Positions 15,390 through 23,998 of a stretch of DNA of 47,005 bases are shown here, piece after piece. Below the pieces are notes generated by a model. The model saw only the letters and a list, made by a program, of their open reading frames with translations. It searched no databases and was not told the DNA's origin. Position numbers and translations under genes: made by a program. Position 1 is the stretch's first letter. Each line of letters opens with the position of its first letter. The stretch spans positions 1 through 47,005 of the IMG/VR virus record IMGVR_UViG_3300008111_000998, one strand, 5' to 3'. The DNA comes from a virus.

Positions 15390-15414
15390 TAGATAAATTA
15401 TAAGCATATATAAT
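15386..15414 (+). promoter_or_regulatory. possible promoter before paralog pair
   Basis: TATAAT (15409-15414) is exact. The hexamer 17 bases before it is TTAATA (15386-15391), which matches four of six -35 bases. The site lies just upstream of the small gene at 15432, which has a good AAGGAG ribosome site. Confidence 0.4.
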
Positions 15415-15431
15415 TGATGTAAGGAGATATC

Positions 15432-15644
15432 ATGACTGAAGAAGTTACTAATGTAGAAAACAATACACCAGCTGAGTCTGCACAACTGACACTCAATGAT
15501 TTGGCAGCACTTAAAAGTATTATTGATGTTGCTTCGTCTAGAGGCGCATTTAAGCCAAATGAAATGGTTGCAGTTGGACAAGCATACAATAAGCTAACCA
15601 GCTTTTTAGATACAATTTCTAAACAACCACAAGGAGTCAAATAA
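15432..15644 (+). CDS. small protein, first of a tandem paralog pair
   Basis: The protein has 70 residues. The core is LTLNDLAALKSIIDVASSRG, then AFKPNEMVAVGQAYNKLTSF. The next gene has the same core, so the pair arose by duplication. A disordered acidic N-terminus of about 20 residues precedes the core. It has a clear AAGGAG ribosome site and shares a TAATG junction with its paralog. The fold is probably helical. The function is unknown. Confidence 0.7.
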   Translation: MTEEVTNVENNTPAESAQLTLNDLAALKSIIDVASSRGAFKPNEMVAVGQAYNKLTSFLDTISKQPQGVK

Positions 15645-15880
15645 TGACTGACGAAGCTCAAGCAGTAGATCAAACTGAAGTACCACAAGCACCGGCTGCT
15701 AATCCAGAATTAACAATCTCTGATTTAGCCGCTATTAAAAATTTAATCGATGTAGTCACTACACGAGGTGCATTTAAAGGTGAAGAACTTTCCAGCGTAG
15801 GCGTTTTATACGACAAGCTCAACAAGTTTTTAACTGCCGTTCAAGCACAGGCACAGCAACAAACTGCTGAGTCAAATTAA
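15644..15880 (+). CDS. small protein, second of a tandem paralog pair
   Basis: The protein has 78 residues and aligns with its upstream neighbour without gaps over about 45 residues (LTISDLAAIKNLIDVVTTRG, then AFKGEELSSVGVLYDKLNKF). The N-terminal 25 and C-terminal Gln/Ala tail differ. It is followed by another strong AAGGAG ribosome site. Two subunits of one assembly is a simple reading of the pair. Confidence 0.7.
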   Translation: MTDEAQAVDQTEVPQAPAANPELTISDLAAIKNLIDVVTTRGAFKGEELSSVGVLYDKLNKFLTAVQAQAQQQTAESN

Positions 15881-15889
15881 GGAGATATT

Positions 15890-16540
15890 ATGGTAGATCT
15901 TAAACACGTAGGTAGAATAAAAGCCACAGGAAGAAAATGTCTTGTAGCTTTTAGAACTTTACCCGGTGATGCATATCACTGCCTAGTAGTACCAACAGAA
16001 AACTTACCTGATGATTATCACGATGCACTTATTCAATTAGTTGAATCTGCATCCGGGCAAAGTTCTAACGAATTTGCTGAAGTACTTTCTCGAGCCAAAT
16101 TCTCAGACGGTAGTACTATGCTGCCTGCGTTACACACGCAAGGTCGTCTAGTTCGACTACCAACTGATGCAATCGAAATGACACCTAACTTCCAAGCAAA
16201 GATTGGATTAGACGAGTTGAACGCAGTTATTGCTCAACAACGAGGCGTGGCTATTGATGATTTAGCAGTTAAAGAGCTTAACAGTAATAAGGTCGAAGTG
16301 TCTGAGATTGCCACAGTCAAGGATATATCCAACAACACTAGTAATGACAATGTCGCAAGAACAACATCTGCTAGCGTTACCCAAGATGAACAACCAGCAG
16401 TAAATGCTCTAAACGAAAATGCACCAGCCGAAGAAAAGGCAAAATTCTATCGAGGCAAGGCGGATAAATTGGCCAAAGAAGCAGCTCAATTTAGACGAAT
16501 GGCCGAAGAACTTGTCCCCACTAAAAAGAAAAGTGCGTAA
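15890..16540 (+). CDS. conserved phage protein with long flexible linker and coiled-coil end
   Basis: The protein has 216 residues. The folded N-terminal part (1-130) has KCLVAFRTLPGDAYHCLVV and LPDDYHDALIQLVESASGQS, then SDGSTMLPALH. Residues about 140-185 are a low-complexity Asn/Ser/Thr/Ala linker. The end is a helix with KAKFYRGKADKLAKEAAQFR and RRMAEELVPTKKK. I recall similar proteins from marine T4-like phages, unassigned; a virion or assembly role is possible. It has an AAGGAG ribosome site. Confidence 0.68.
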   Translation: MVDLKHVGRIKATGRKCLVAFRTLPGDAYHCLVVPTENLPDDYHDALIQLVESASGQSSNEFAEVLSRAKFSDGSTMLPALHTQGRLVRLPTDAIEMTPNFQAKIGLDELNAVIAQQRGVAIDDLAVKELNSNKVEVSEIATVKDISNNTSNDNVARTTSASVTQDEQPAVNALNENAPAEEKAKFYRGKADKLAKEAAQFRRMAEELVPTKKKSA

Positions 16541-16850
16541 TGGGAAACCACTGCCCAAAGATGTAATAGATATATGGCCAGAAGTGTTTGGTGAGATTAC
16601 ATGTAATGTACTTCCACTGACATACTTGCATACTATAACTATTACATTTAAAAATGCAAAAGTTTGGGAAATAAGAGCTAATAAAATTATGACTGACGAT
16701 TGGGATTCCTTTGAATCCCACATCAAAGAAATAATTAAAGAATACGAATCAAATATTGAAAATATAGATTTTCGGCTCGACACAGACAGAATTAAAAAAG
16801 ACATTACTAGACATACTAAACGTTTTTTAAATAAAAGAAAGTTAAAATGA
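16533..16850 (+). CDS. conserved phage protein of unknown function
   Basis: The protein has 105 residues from GTG at 16533, which overlaps the previous stop by 8 bases; an in-frame ATG at 16419 would place an unconserved stretch inside the previous gene. The sequence has DVIDIWPEVFGEITCNVLPL, ITFKNAKVWEIR, and a basic end with IDFRLDTDRIKKDITRHTKR. I recall this layout as recurring in marine phages. It overlaps thyX by 4 bases. Confidence 0.65.
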   Translation: MRNGKPLPKDVIDIWPEVFGEITCNVLPLTYLHTITITFKNAKVWEIRANKIMTDDWDSFESHIKEIIKEYESNIENIDFRLDTDRIKKDITRHTKRFLNKRKLK

Positions 16851-17527
16851 AAGTCAGACTCGTTTCATATAGTCAACCTACAGAAGAATTTCGCAATCAA
16901 AACATCAACGATGCACTAGATCTAGTAGCATTTTGTGCGAGAGTAAGTAATCCTAGTAATCAATTTAACACAGAGACTAGCGAAAAACTCATCAAATATT
17001 TGATCAAACACCAACATTGGTCGCCACTCGAAATGGTTTCAGTTTGTATTGAAATTGAAACCACTAGAGATATTGCCCGACAAGTTCTGCGTCATAGAAG
17101 TTTTAGCTTCCAAGAGTTTAGTCAACGATATGCGGATCCAACTAAAGAAATTGGCGAAGCATTTACTCTGCGTGAAGCACGTTTTCAAGATAGTAAAAAT
17201 CGTCAAAACTCTGTTGAGTTTGACATGCAAGACGAACAACAAAAATTATTGGCCTACGAATGGGAACGTGCTCAGAAGCGTGTTTTATATGCTGTAGAAA
17301 AAGAATACAAATGGGCTATTGCTAACGGCATTGCTAAAGAACAAGCCCGTGCATTATTGCCCGAAGGTCTTACAATGAGTCGTATGTATATGAATGGTAC
17401 TCTGCGTAGCTGGATGCACTACATTGAATTACGTAGTGCTAATGGTACGCAAAAAGAACATATGGAAATTGCTCAAATTTGCGGTCAAGTAATTGCAGAA
17501 ATATTTCCGTTGTCTAAATCACTGTAA
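16847..17527 (+). CDS. thyX: flavin-dependent thymidylate synthase ThyX
   Basis: The protein has 226 residues, the normal ThyX size. ThyX makes dTMP from dUMP with FAD, NADPH and methylene-tetrahydrofolate. The signature RHRSFSFQEFSQRY is at residues 82-95 and matches the RHRxxSxxxxSxR motif. The C-terminal block with EQARALLPEGLTMSRMYMNG and WMHYIELRS is also typical. It is the last gene of the plus-strand block and its last 43 bases overlap the end of the converging gene at 17485. Confidence 0.95.
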   Translation: MKVRLVSYSQPTEEFRNQNINDALDLVAFCARVSNPSNQFNTETSEKLIKYLIKHQHWSPLEMVSVCIEIETTRDIARQVLRHRSFSFQEFSQRYADPTKEIGEAFTLREARFQDSKNRQNSVEFDMQDEQQKLLAYEWERAQKRVLYAVEKEYKWAIANGIAKEQARALLPEGLTMSRMYMNGTLRSWMHYIELRSANGTQKEHMEIAQICGQVIAEIFPLSKSL

Positions 17528-18414
17528 TGTTGCACATTATCTGATTTTCTAGTTATATTAAAATTAAATGTTTTAAACCATTTACTTTGAATAGCTGTTA
17601 ACGGATCATCTATGGGAAGCTCGTGTTTAATGAGGTTCCCAATTTTTTTGGCTAGTTCTAAAGGATCTTCACCTTTAACTCTATCATAGAAGAATGCATT
17701 GAGATAATCAAAGTTTCGAACATTGATAAAATTCCAATCAGTAAAGTGTGTCATGTAGCAGCCTTGGCGAGCTCCTAGTATACTCCAAATACCGTGTTCT
17801 ACATCTGCACCTACCATTGACCAAATACCTAACCTTTGATAATTACCCGGCCATACATCTTTTAAATGTTTGACTCGTTGGCCTTGCTCTAGACTCATTT
17901 TTACACCTTCACGGAATCCTGCTCTCCATGCTTGTAGGGCACTGCCGTTATTGTGTATCTCACTGAAACTTTTATCCAGTGGCAAATATTCTAAATCCCA
18001 ACAAAAGTCTATTTGACTTTTAACATTGTCAGCGTCAGCAAGTTCGTGTGTACGCATACCTTCTACTACATGTCTTGGCCAACATTTAATGCCACCATTG
18101 CCGTACATGAGTCCGTTGATAACATTATAACTAGGCCAACTGATTACACAATTTTCAAAATTAATATCGTTAGGAACTTCTATTACTTGATTAAGAAACT
18201 TTCCTGTAAGTACATTGTCTCCGTCTATAGTAATAAATCTATCAGTTGTGGATAACTTTGCCGCGGCTTTGTGTGCGGCATCTGAACCCTTAACTCCATG
18301 TACTCTTTTGGCCCAAGGTATTTTATTACACAAGGCAGCATAGTTACGATCAGCGTTAGGCTCATCGTAACTAATATAGATTACATCGTATTCACTTACT
18401 GCTATTTTTCTCAT
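17485..18414 (-). CDS. GT-A-like glycosyltransferase-type protein
   Basis: The protein has 309 residues. The N-terminal half has YDVIYISYDEPNADRNYAAL, KIPWAKRVHGVKGSDAAHKA and ITIDGDN with a DxD-like metal and nucleotide-sugar site (D64-G-D66), then NGLMYGNGGIKCWPR. A conserved QAWRAGFREGVKMSLEQG block and a Trp-rich end follow. It resembles in order the gene at 38696 and the last 226 residues of the 1622-residue protein directly upstream, with which it overlaps by 23 bases. It is likely a GT-A fold enzyme; the substrate is unknown. Confidence 0.72.
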   Translation of the reverse strand: MRKIAVSEYDVIYISYDEPNADRNYAALCNKIPWAKRVHGVKGSDAAHKAAAKLSTTDRFITIDGDNVLTGKFLNQVIEVPNDINFENCVISWPSYNVINGLMYGNGGIKCWPRHVVEGMRTHELADADNVKSQIDFCWDLEYLPLDKSFSEIHNNGSALQAWRAGFREGVKMSLEQGQRVKHLKDVWPGNYQRLGIWSMVGADVEHGIWSILGARQGCYMTHFTDWNFINVRNFDYLNAFFYDRVKGEDPLELAKKIGNLIKHELPIDDPLTAIQSKWFKTFNFNITRKSDNVQHYSDLDNGNISAIT

Positions 18415-21400
18415 TTAAAAATTGCTCGTATAACCAATCAAAGTCGTTAATCTTAAATAAGTTCTCTGGGTGCTCTGTAGCAAACTTACGTCCGGCGAGT
18501 GCGCCTTTTATGGCAAATTTACCGTAGGGTTTGTCTGCACCTTCTGTACACCATACATTCAAACGTTCTTCAGTTTCACTATCTACCTGACGATCAATCG
18601 TTTTACCTGCTAGTTTAGCACATTCACGGAATGCTGACTTCCAAGTTGAAAACTCATCTGTGTTAAAAGAAGTTATGTTACTGACCACTTGAACAGGTTT
18701 AAACTTGTCACTGATACTGGTTGTCATATCGGGACGAGTTACATCCATATCTAATGTAAGTTGTCTAGGCAATAGTTTAACACCACCGTAACCGTAGACT
18801 AGATTGTTAACTGGGTTTTGACTGCGCCATACATGTACAGTATCATGTTCCCATACAGGTATTTCATAGTCAAACTTGAAGTCATCAACTACAACTGCGT
18901 CACCGTCAACTACCCAGAAGTTATCTGTACCTGCCTGTTCGGCTGCTTTGATGTGTGCCTGGTGAATGCCTTTAACTCCATGTACACGTTTGACTCTTGG
19001 ATATAGTGTTTTAACTCTGTCAAAGTTTTCGTCAGCATTACTTTCGTTATAACTGATAAACACAATGTCATAGGGTTTAACTTTACTGGCTGTGATATCC
19101 CATTCTTTCTTTTCTACAATATAACGGAATGTGATTTCTTTTTCAGTAATTGGAACATGCTTGCTCATTAAGTTAATACCATTATAGTTTTCTTCACCTC
19201 TAAATAGGTGTTTAAAACTGTGATTCATATTTCTGTCATAGGTATTGTGATGACTAAAATATGTATCAAAGGCAAATGTATCAAGCGGCTCTACTTCACT
19301 AGGTACCATCCAGAACAAGTCAGTAGTTGATTTTTCTAATGCTGTTAGATAATCTCTATATGTAGTTACTGTAAATGTATCATATTTCTTTGGATAGCTA
19401 GCTACTAATTCTATTTCTTTCTTTTCACTAAAGAATCTATACTTAAATTCTTTTTCAGATACTAGTACATCCTTGCTGAACAAACAGATACCATCCCAAT
19501 GTTCTCCGTTTTTAAATATGTGAGTAATGTGTTGATTATATCGTGGAACATAGTAGTCGAAGTCAAAGTCTTCAACTACGTCAACGTCAGTCCATATACC
19601 CCAGAACATATTAGATTCAGATAAATCACATGCTTGAACATAATCTTTGTATGTAGAAATATTGAACTTATCGAACATTTTAGGTCTACTAGCCAACTCC
19701 ATCCATTCTTTGCGATCAGTTAGATATCTAAAATTAAATTCTTTTTCTGAAATAAGTTTTTTCTTACTAGCAAGTATAACTCCGTCATAGGTATCACCGT
19801 TTTTAAATACGTGATTTTCTTCTCTATCGTAACTGTTATGATAGCTAAAATAAAGATCAAAGTTAAACCCATTGACAATTTCAACATCGTTAGGTACTAT
19901 CCAGAACAAATCAGTATTTGAAGTTTCAACAGCATTGAGATATTCTGAATACTTGTTAATATAGAATATGTCATACGGTTTAGGAGTACTAGCTACTAAT
20001 TCTATTTCTTTCTTTTCACTAAAGAATCTATAATTAAATTCTCGTTCAGTAACTAACTCATGTTTTGACATCAAGCATATACCGTCCCAGTGCTCGTCAT
20101 TTTTAAATACGTGAGTGATGTGTTGATTGTAACGTGGAACATAGTAGTCAAAGTCAAAGTCTTCAACTAAATCTATATCATACCAAACACACCAAAACAT
20201 ATCTGTAGTCGATTGTTTTACTGCATTGAGATAATCATCGTAGGTTTTGATGTTAACGAATCTATTAAATTCTTTTGGTCTGCTTGCAAGTATTTCCCAT
20301 TCTTTTTTATCTGGTAAAAATCTATGTTTAAATTCTCGTTCACTTATTGATTTAAACTTGCTAGCAAGTATAATACCGTCATAGGTGTCGCCATTGAGGA
20401 ACATATGATTTTCTTCTCTATCGTAACTGTTATGATAGCTAAAATAAAGATCAAATTTAAATTCGTCAACTGTAATAACATCGCTAGGAACTATATAAAA
20501 TAAATCTGTAAGAGATTCGTCTACTGCATTTAAATATTCATCATAACTGTCAATATAAAATATATCATACTGTTTAGGATAACTTGCTACGTAGTCAATT
20601 TCTTTCTTTTCAGTAAAGAATCTATATTTGAATTCTCGTTCACTTACAGGTAAATGTTTACTGAATAAACAGATACCATCAAAATGATCACCGTTCTTAA
20701 AAATGTGCGTAATGTGTTGATTATATTTAGGCACATAGTAATTAAAATCAAAGTCTTCAACTACATCAACATCATGCCATACGCACCAGAACATGTTGCT
20801 GTTAGATTCCTTACAGGCATTAAGATATTGTTCGTATGTTTTAATGTAAAATTTATCAAAGAGTTGAGGTCTACTTACAAGTATATCCCACTCTTTTCTT
20901 TCATTTAAAAATCTGTAAGTAAATTCTCGTTCACTTATTGGTGTAGACTTGCTGGCTAAAATAACACCATCATATGTGTCACCGTTGAGAAACATATGAT
21001 TTTCTTGGCGGCTGTATGTATCATGATGACTAAAATATAAATCAAATTTGTAGTCATTGACTACTACAACATCATTTGGTATTAACCAGAATAGATCTGT
21101 AGTCGCAGATTGTGCAGCATCTACGTATTCTTCGTATGTGTTAACATAGAATATGTCATAATTTTTAGGATAGCTAATAGTATAATCAACTTCTTTTTTA
21201 TCAGTAAAGAATCTATATTTGAATTCTCGTTCGCTTACTTTATTATACTTGCTAAACAGGCAGACACCGTCCCAGTGCTCGCCATTTTTAAATACATGAG
21301 TGATATGTTGATTGTAACGTGGAACGTAGTAATCAAAGTCAAAGTCTTCAACTACATTAACGTCCGGCCATACACACCAAAACATACTTGTTTTAGATTG

Positions 21401-23260
21401 TTCACAGGCTGTGAGATATTCTTCAAAAGAATTAATATACCATACCTCAAACTTAACTGGAGAACTGGCAAGTATCTCTTCTTCTTTTCTATCTATGATA
21501 AACTTATTAGTAATTTCTTTCTGTGAAATTTCTATATATTTGCTTACTAAAAAAATACCATCATAGTAATCGCCATTTAACAACGCATGATTTTCATATC
21601 GTGTACATTGTACATTAAATTTAAAATCTTCCAATACGTTAACATCGCTTGGAATCATATAAAACATGTCTGTTGTTGTCTGTGTTTTAGCTTCTAAATA
21701 TTGCTCGTATGTGTCTACAATAAATTTATCATATGGTTTAGGATAACTTGCTATGTAATCTACTTCTTTCTTTTCATTGAAGAATCTATACTTAAATTCT
21801 TTTTTGCTAATTTGATAATGCTTGCTGAACAAACATACGCCATCTAGATACTCGCCGTTTTTAAACACATGAGTTATATGTTGATTATAACGAGGAACAT
21901 AATAATCAAATTCAAAATCTTCAACTACATTAACATCAGTCCATATAGCCCAGAACATACCTGTTGTAGATTTCTCCACTGCTGTTAGATAATCATTGTA
22001 TGTAGTAATTTCAAATTTATCAAACGCTGTTGGCATACTGGCTAATTCATCGTGTTCTTTTCTATTGATAACAAACCATGAATTGAATTCTTTTTTGCTA
22101 ATTTCCTGTTCTCTAGGAGTTAGCATAATGCCGTCATAAAAATCACCGTTTCTAAACACATGATTGATAGTTCTATTATATGTGTCATGATGTGTGTAGT
22201 ATAGGTCAAGTTTAAAATTGTCTAATATTTTTAGACTGGATGGTACTATCCAGAACATGTCAGTTGTTGAGTTATCTATAGCTTCTAGATATTCTTCGTA
22301 GGTATCTATGTTGAACTTATCGTAGGGTTTAGGATAACTGGCTACGTAGTCAACTTCTTTCTTTTCATTAAAGAACCTATACTTAAATTCTTTATCACTT
22401 ACTTTATTATGCTTGCTGAACAGGCAAAGTCCATCGTAGTGATCACCGTTCTTAAAAATGTGCGTAATGTGTTGATTATAACGAGGTGCATAATAATCAA
22501 AGGTAAAATCTTCTACAATTTCTATATCATACCAAACACCCCAGAACATATCTGTTGTTGATTGATCACAGGCAGATAGATAATCTTCGTAGGTCTTAAT
22601 ATTAAACTTTTCAAATTCTTTAGGTCGACTGGCAAGAATTTCCCACTCTTTTCGATCGCTTAAAAATCTATATTTGAACTCTCGTTCGCTTATTGGTTTA
22701 AATTTCGACGCTAGTATAATACCATCATAGGTGTCACCGTTGAGAAACATATGATTTTCTTGCCTCTCGTAACTATTGTGATGACTGAAATATAAATCAA
22801 ACTTAAACTCGTCAACAACATTGACGTCGCTAGGCACTAACCAAAACAAATCAGTAGTTGAATTTTCTAATGCTTCGCAATATTCTTCATATGTGTCTAC
22901 ATAAAAAATATCGTAGCGTTTAGGACAACTTGCTACTAAATCAATTTCTTTTTTATCAGTGAAAAATCTATATTTTAATTCTCTGTCACTAATATACTTG
23001 TGACGAGGGATCAAAGACAATCCATCAAAATATTCGTTATTTTTAAAAATATGCACATATTCTTCATCCCATTTAGGAATTGAATACGAAGAAAAATCAA
23101 AATCTTCTTTTAATTCTATATCGTCCCATACTGTCCAGAACATAGCAGTAAGGGCTTTTGATTTAGCTTCGTCAAAATTTTTGGCTTTTTTAGCAAACGG
23201 ATATTTTGATTTGATAGTTTTCCAGTTTGGATTGTTTCCAATAACAAAAATATCGTACAT
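18392..23260 (-). CDS. giant tandem-repeat protein built from a glycosyltransferase-A-like module
   Basis: The protein has 1622 residues. Residues 1-115 are a divergent copy of the N-terminal half of a GT-A-like module. About 13 repeats (116-1396) follow, alternating B type (100 residues: FWLVPSDVNVVDEF, then SHHNSYERQENH) and A type (97 residues: FWGVWYDIEIVEDF, then RYNQHITHIFKNG). Residues 1397-1622 are a full copy of the module, with FWVVDGDAVVVDDF (D1452-G-D1454), NNLVYGYGGVKLLPR and a shorter AFRECAKLAG end. In the repeats the first Asp of the DGD site is replaced by Trp or Pro while the second usually stays, so they are probably non-catalytic. Overlap with its downstream neighbour is 23 bases. 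No signal peptide is seen. Binding or scaffolding of a glycan or glycosylation complex is an inference. Confidence 0.78.
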   Translation of the reverse strand: MYDIFVIGNNPNWKTIKSKYPFAKKAKNFDEAKSKALTAMFWTVWDDIELKEDFDFSSYSIPKWDEEYVHIFKNNEYFDGLSLIPRHKYISDRELKYRFFTDKKEIDLVASCPKRYDIFYVDTYEEYCEALENSTTDLFWLVPSDVNVVDEFKFDLYFSHHNSYERQENHMFLNGDTYDGIILASKFKPISEREFKYRFLSDRKEWEILASRPKEFEKFNIKTYEDYLSACDQSTTDMFWGVWYDIEIVEDFTFDYYAPRYNQHITHIFKNGDHYDGLCLFSKHNKVSDKEFKYRFFNEKKEVDYVASYPKPYDKFNIDTYEEYLEAIDNSTTDMFWIVPSSLKILDNFKLDLYYTHHDTYNRTINHVFRNGDFYDGIMLTPREQEISKKEFNSWFVINRKEHDELASMPTAFDKFEITTYNDYLTAVEKSTTGMFWAIWTDVNVVEDFEFDYYVPRYNQHITHVFKNGEYLDGVCLFSKHYQISKKEFKYRFFNEKKEVDYIASYPKPYDKFIVDTYEQYLEAKTQTTTDMFYMIPSDVNVLEDFKFNVQCTRYENHALLNGDYYDGIFLVSKYIEISQKEITNKFIIDRKEEEILASSPVKFEVWYINSFEEYLTACEQSKTSMFWCVWPDVNVVEDFDFDYYVPRYNQHITHVFKNGEHWDGVCLFSKYNKVSEREFKYRFFTDKKEVDYTISYPKNYDIFYVNTYEEYVDAAQSATTDLFWLIPNDVVVVNDYKFDLYFSHHDTYSRQENHMFLNGDTYDGVILASKSTPISEREFTYRFLNERKEWDILVSRPQLFDKFYIKTYEQYLNACKESNSNMFWCVWHDVDVVEDFDFNYYVPKYNQHITHIFKNGDHFDGICLFSKHLPVSEREFKYRFFTEKKEIDYVASYPKQYDIFYIDSYDEYLNAVDESLTDLFYIVPSDVITVDEFKFDLYFSYHNSYDREENHMFLNGDTYDGIILASKFKSISEREFKHRFLPDKKEWEILASRPKEFNRFVNIKTYDDYLNAVKQSTTDMFWCVWYDIDLVEDFDFDYYVPRYNQHITHVFKNDEHWDGICLMSKHELVTEREFNYRFFSEKKEIELVASTPKPYDIFYINKYSEYLNAVETSNTDLFWIVPNDVEIVNGFNFDLYFSYHNSYDREENHVFKNGDTYDGVILASKKKLISEKEFNFRYLTDRKEWMELASRPKMFDKFNISTYKDYVQACDLSESNMFWGIWTDVDVVEDFDFDYYVPRYNQHITHIFKNGEHWDGICLFSKDVLVSEKEFKYRFFSEKKEIELVASYPKKYDTFTVTTYRDYLTALEKSTTDLFWMVPSEVEPLDTFAFDTYFSHHNTYDRNMNHSFKHLFRGEENYNGINLMSKHVPITEKEITFRYIVEKKEWDITASKVKPYDIVFISYNESNADENFDRVKTLYPRVKRVHGVKGIHQAHIKAAEQAGTDNFWVVDGDAVVVDDFKFDYEIPVWEHDTVHVWRSQNPVNNLVYGYGGVKLLPRQLTLDMDVTRPDMTTSISDKFKPVQVVSNITSFNTDEFSTWKSAFRECAKLAGKTIDRQVDSETEERLNVWCTEGADKPYGKFAIKGALAGRKFATEHPENLFKINDFDWLYEQFLNEKNSSK
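19073..22915 (-). repeat. 13 tandem coding repeats of about 295 bases in a two-type alternating pattern
   Basis: Units of about 300 bases (B) and 291 bases (A) alternate without exception, making a higher-order period near 591 bases. At the DNA level the A units share recurring stretches, for example ACATGAGTGATATGTTGATT and close variants. This favours copy-number change by recombination. The array lies inside the 1622-residue gene and is bounded by an A-like N-terminal unit and the C-terminal GT-A-like module. Confidence 0.85.
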
Positions 23261-23266
23261 ATCATT

Positions 23267-23998
23267 CTACCAGGTAATAAACTTATATAGCTCTTTTGCG
23301 TAGAGCTCGTGAGGTTTTTCTCCATGATGCCAATACTGCGCCAGTGAGTTTTGATGTCCTTCTCTCACATACTTGGGATAAAAGGCATTGTAAGAATTAT
23401 CAAAGTCCATGTAACGGGATCCGTCTATTAATTTTAAGTAAAAGTCAGTCCATCGATCTCTTTTAGCAAAGTGCATAGTATTACACATGACATAAGGAAT
23501 GTCCATTGACTTAAAATAAGATTGCATTTGGTGAGCAAGATTTAAACTTTGTATTTCTAAATATGATTGATTTGATGCCATGAACTTTTGATAGAATGGT
23601 ATTATACGTTTTTCCCAATCAGCGTTTCCGTTAAATCCAGGATTTAATCTATAGAATACATTATTAGTGTTTCCAAACCAAGAGTTAGTTTCAGATATAA
23701 TGTATTTTGTTCCTAGCTCTGAAGGTATTTCCATACGTATACTTTCAGTCCATGCAACGCATATAAACAAATCCATAGTTGATACGTCATATTCTTTATG
23801 CAACCATTCTAGTACAGACCTAGCTATAGTAGGATTAGCCGATCCCGGAGACGAAATATTAATAGGTCTACGACCCAACATACTTGCTAATAAGTTCCCG
23901 AATGAGTTATTTCTGTTAAAATCAGAATCTAATTTTCCATCTATTTCTGAGCCGGCTGCATGACTACATCCAGAGATGAGCATAACTTTTTCTTTCAT
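23267..23998 (-). CDS. SGNH/GDSL-hydrolase-like protein
   Basis: The protein has 243 residues. It begins MKEKVMLISGCSHAAGSEID, with the nucleophile-region GCS (S12) of SGNH hydrolases, then PINISSPGSANPTIA with the Gly and Asn blocks (GSAN). A late EGHQNSLAQYWHHG holds candidate catalytic His. SGNH enzymes cleave esters, often acetyl groups on glycans. No secretion signal is seen, so the action is probably cytoplasmic. It overlaps the gene upstream by 4 bases and lies 6 bases before the repeat-protein gene. Confidence 0.7.
   Translation of the reverse strand: MKEKVMLISGCSHAAGSEIDGKLDSDFNRNNSFGNLLASMLGRRPINISSPGSANPTIARSVLEWLHKEYDVSTMDLFICVAWTESIRMEIPSELGTKYIISETNSWFGNTNNVFYRLNPGFNGNADWEKRIIPFYQKFMASNQSYLEIQSLNLAHQMQSYFKSMDIPYVMCNTMHFAKRDRWTDFYLKLIDGSRYMDFDNSYNAFYPKYVREGHQNSLAQYWHHGEKPHELYAKELYKFITW

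Noticed and set aside
15397-15416. AATTATA/TATAATT inverted repeat as a terminator
   Set aside because: It is all A/T with no G/C stem and no following T-run; it overlaps a likely -10 box instead.
16419-16532. Longer start of the gene before thyX
   Set aside because: The extra 38 residues lie inside the previous gene and look like a frame shadow; the GTG at 16533 gives the recurring family start.
21110-21526. Plus-strand open frames inside the giant repeat gene
   Set aside because: They are antisense shadows of the repeats, with no ribosome site and composition unlike the real genes.
19073-22915. Repeat array as a CRISPR or diversity-generating element
   Set aside because: The repeats are long coding units in one open frame, with no spacer pattern, reverse transcriptase or template repeat.
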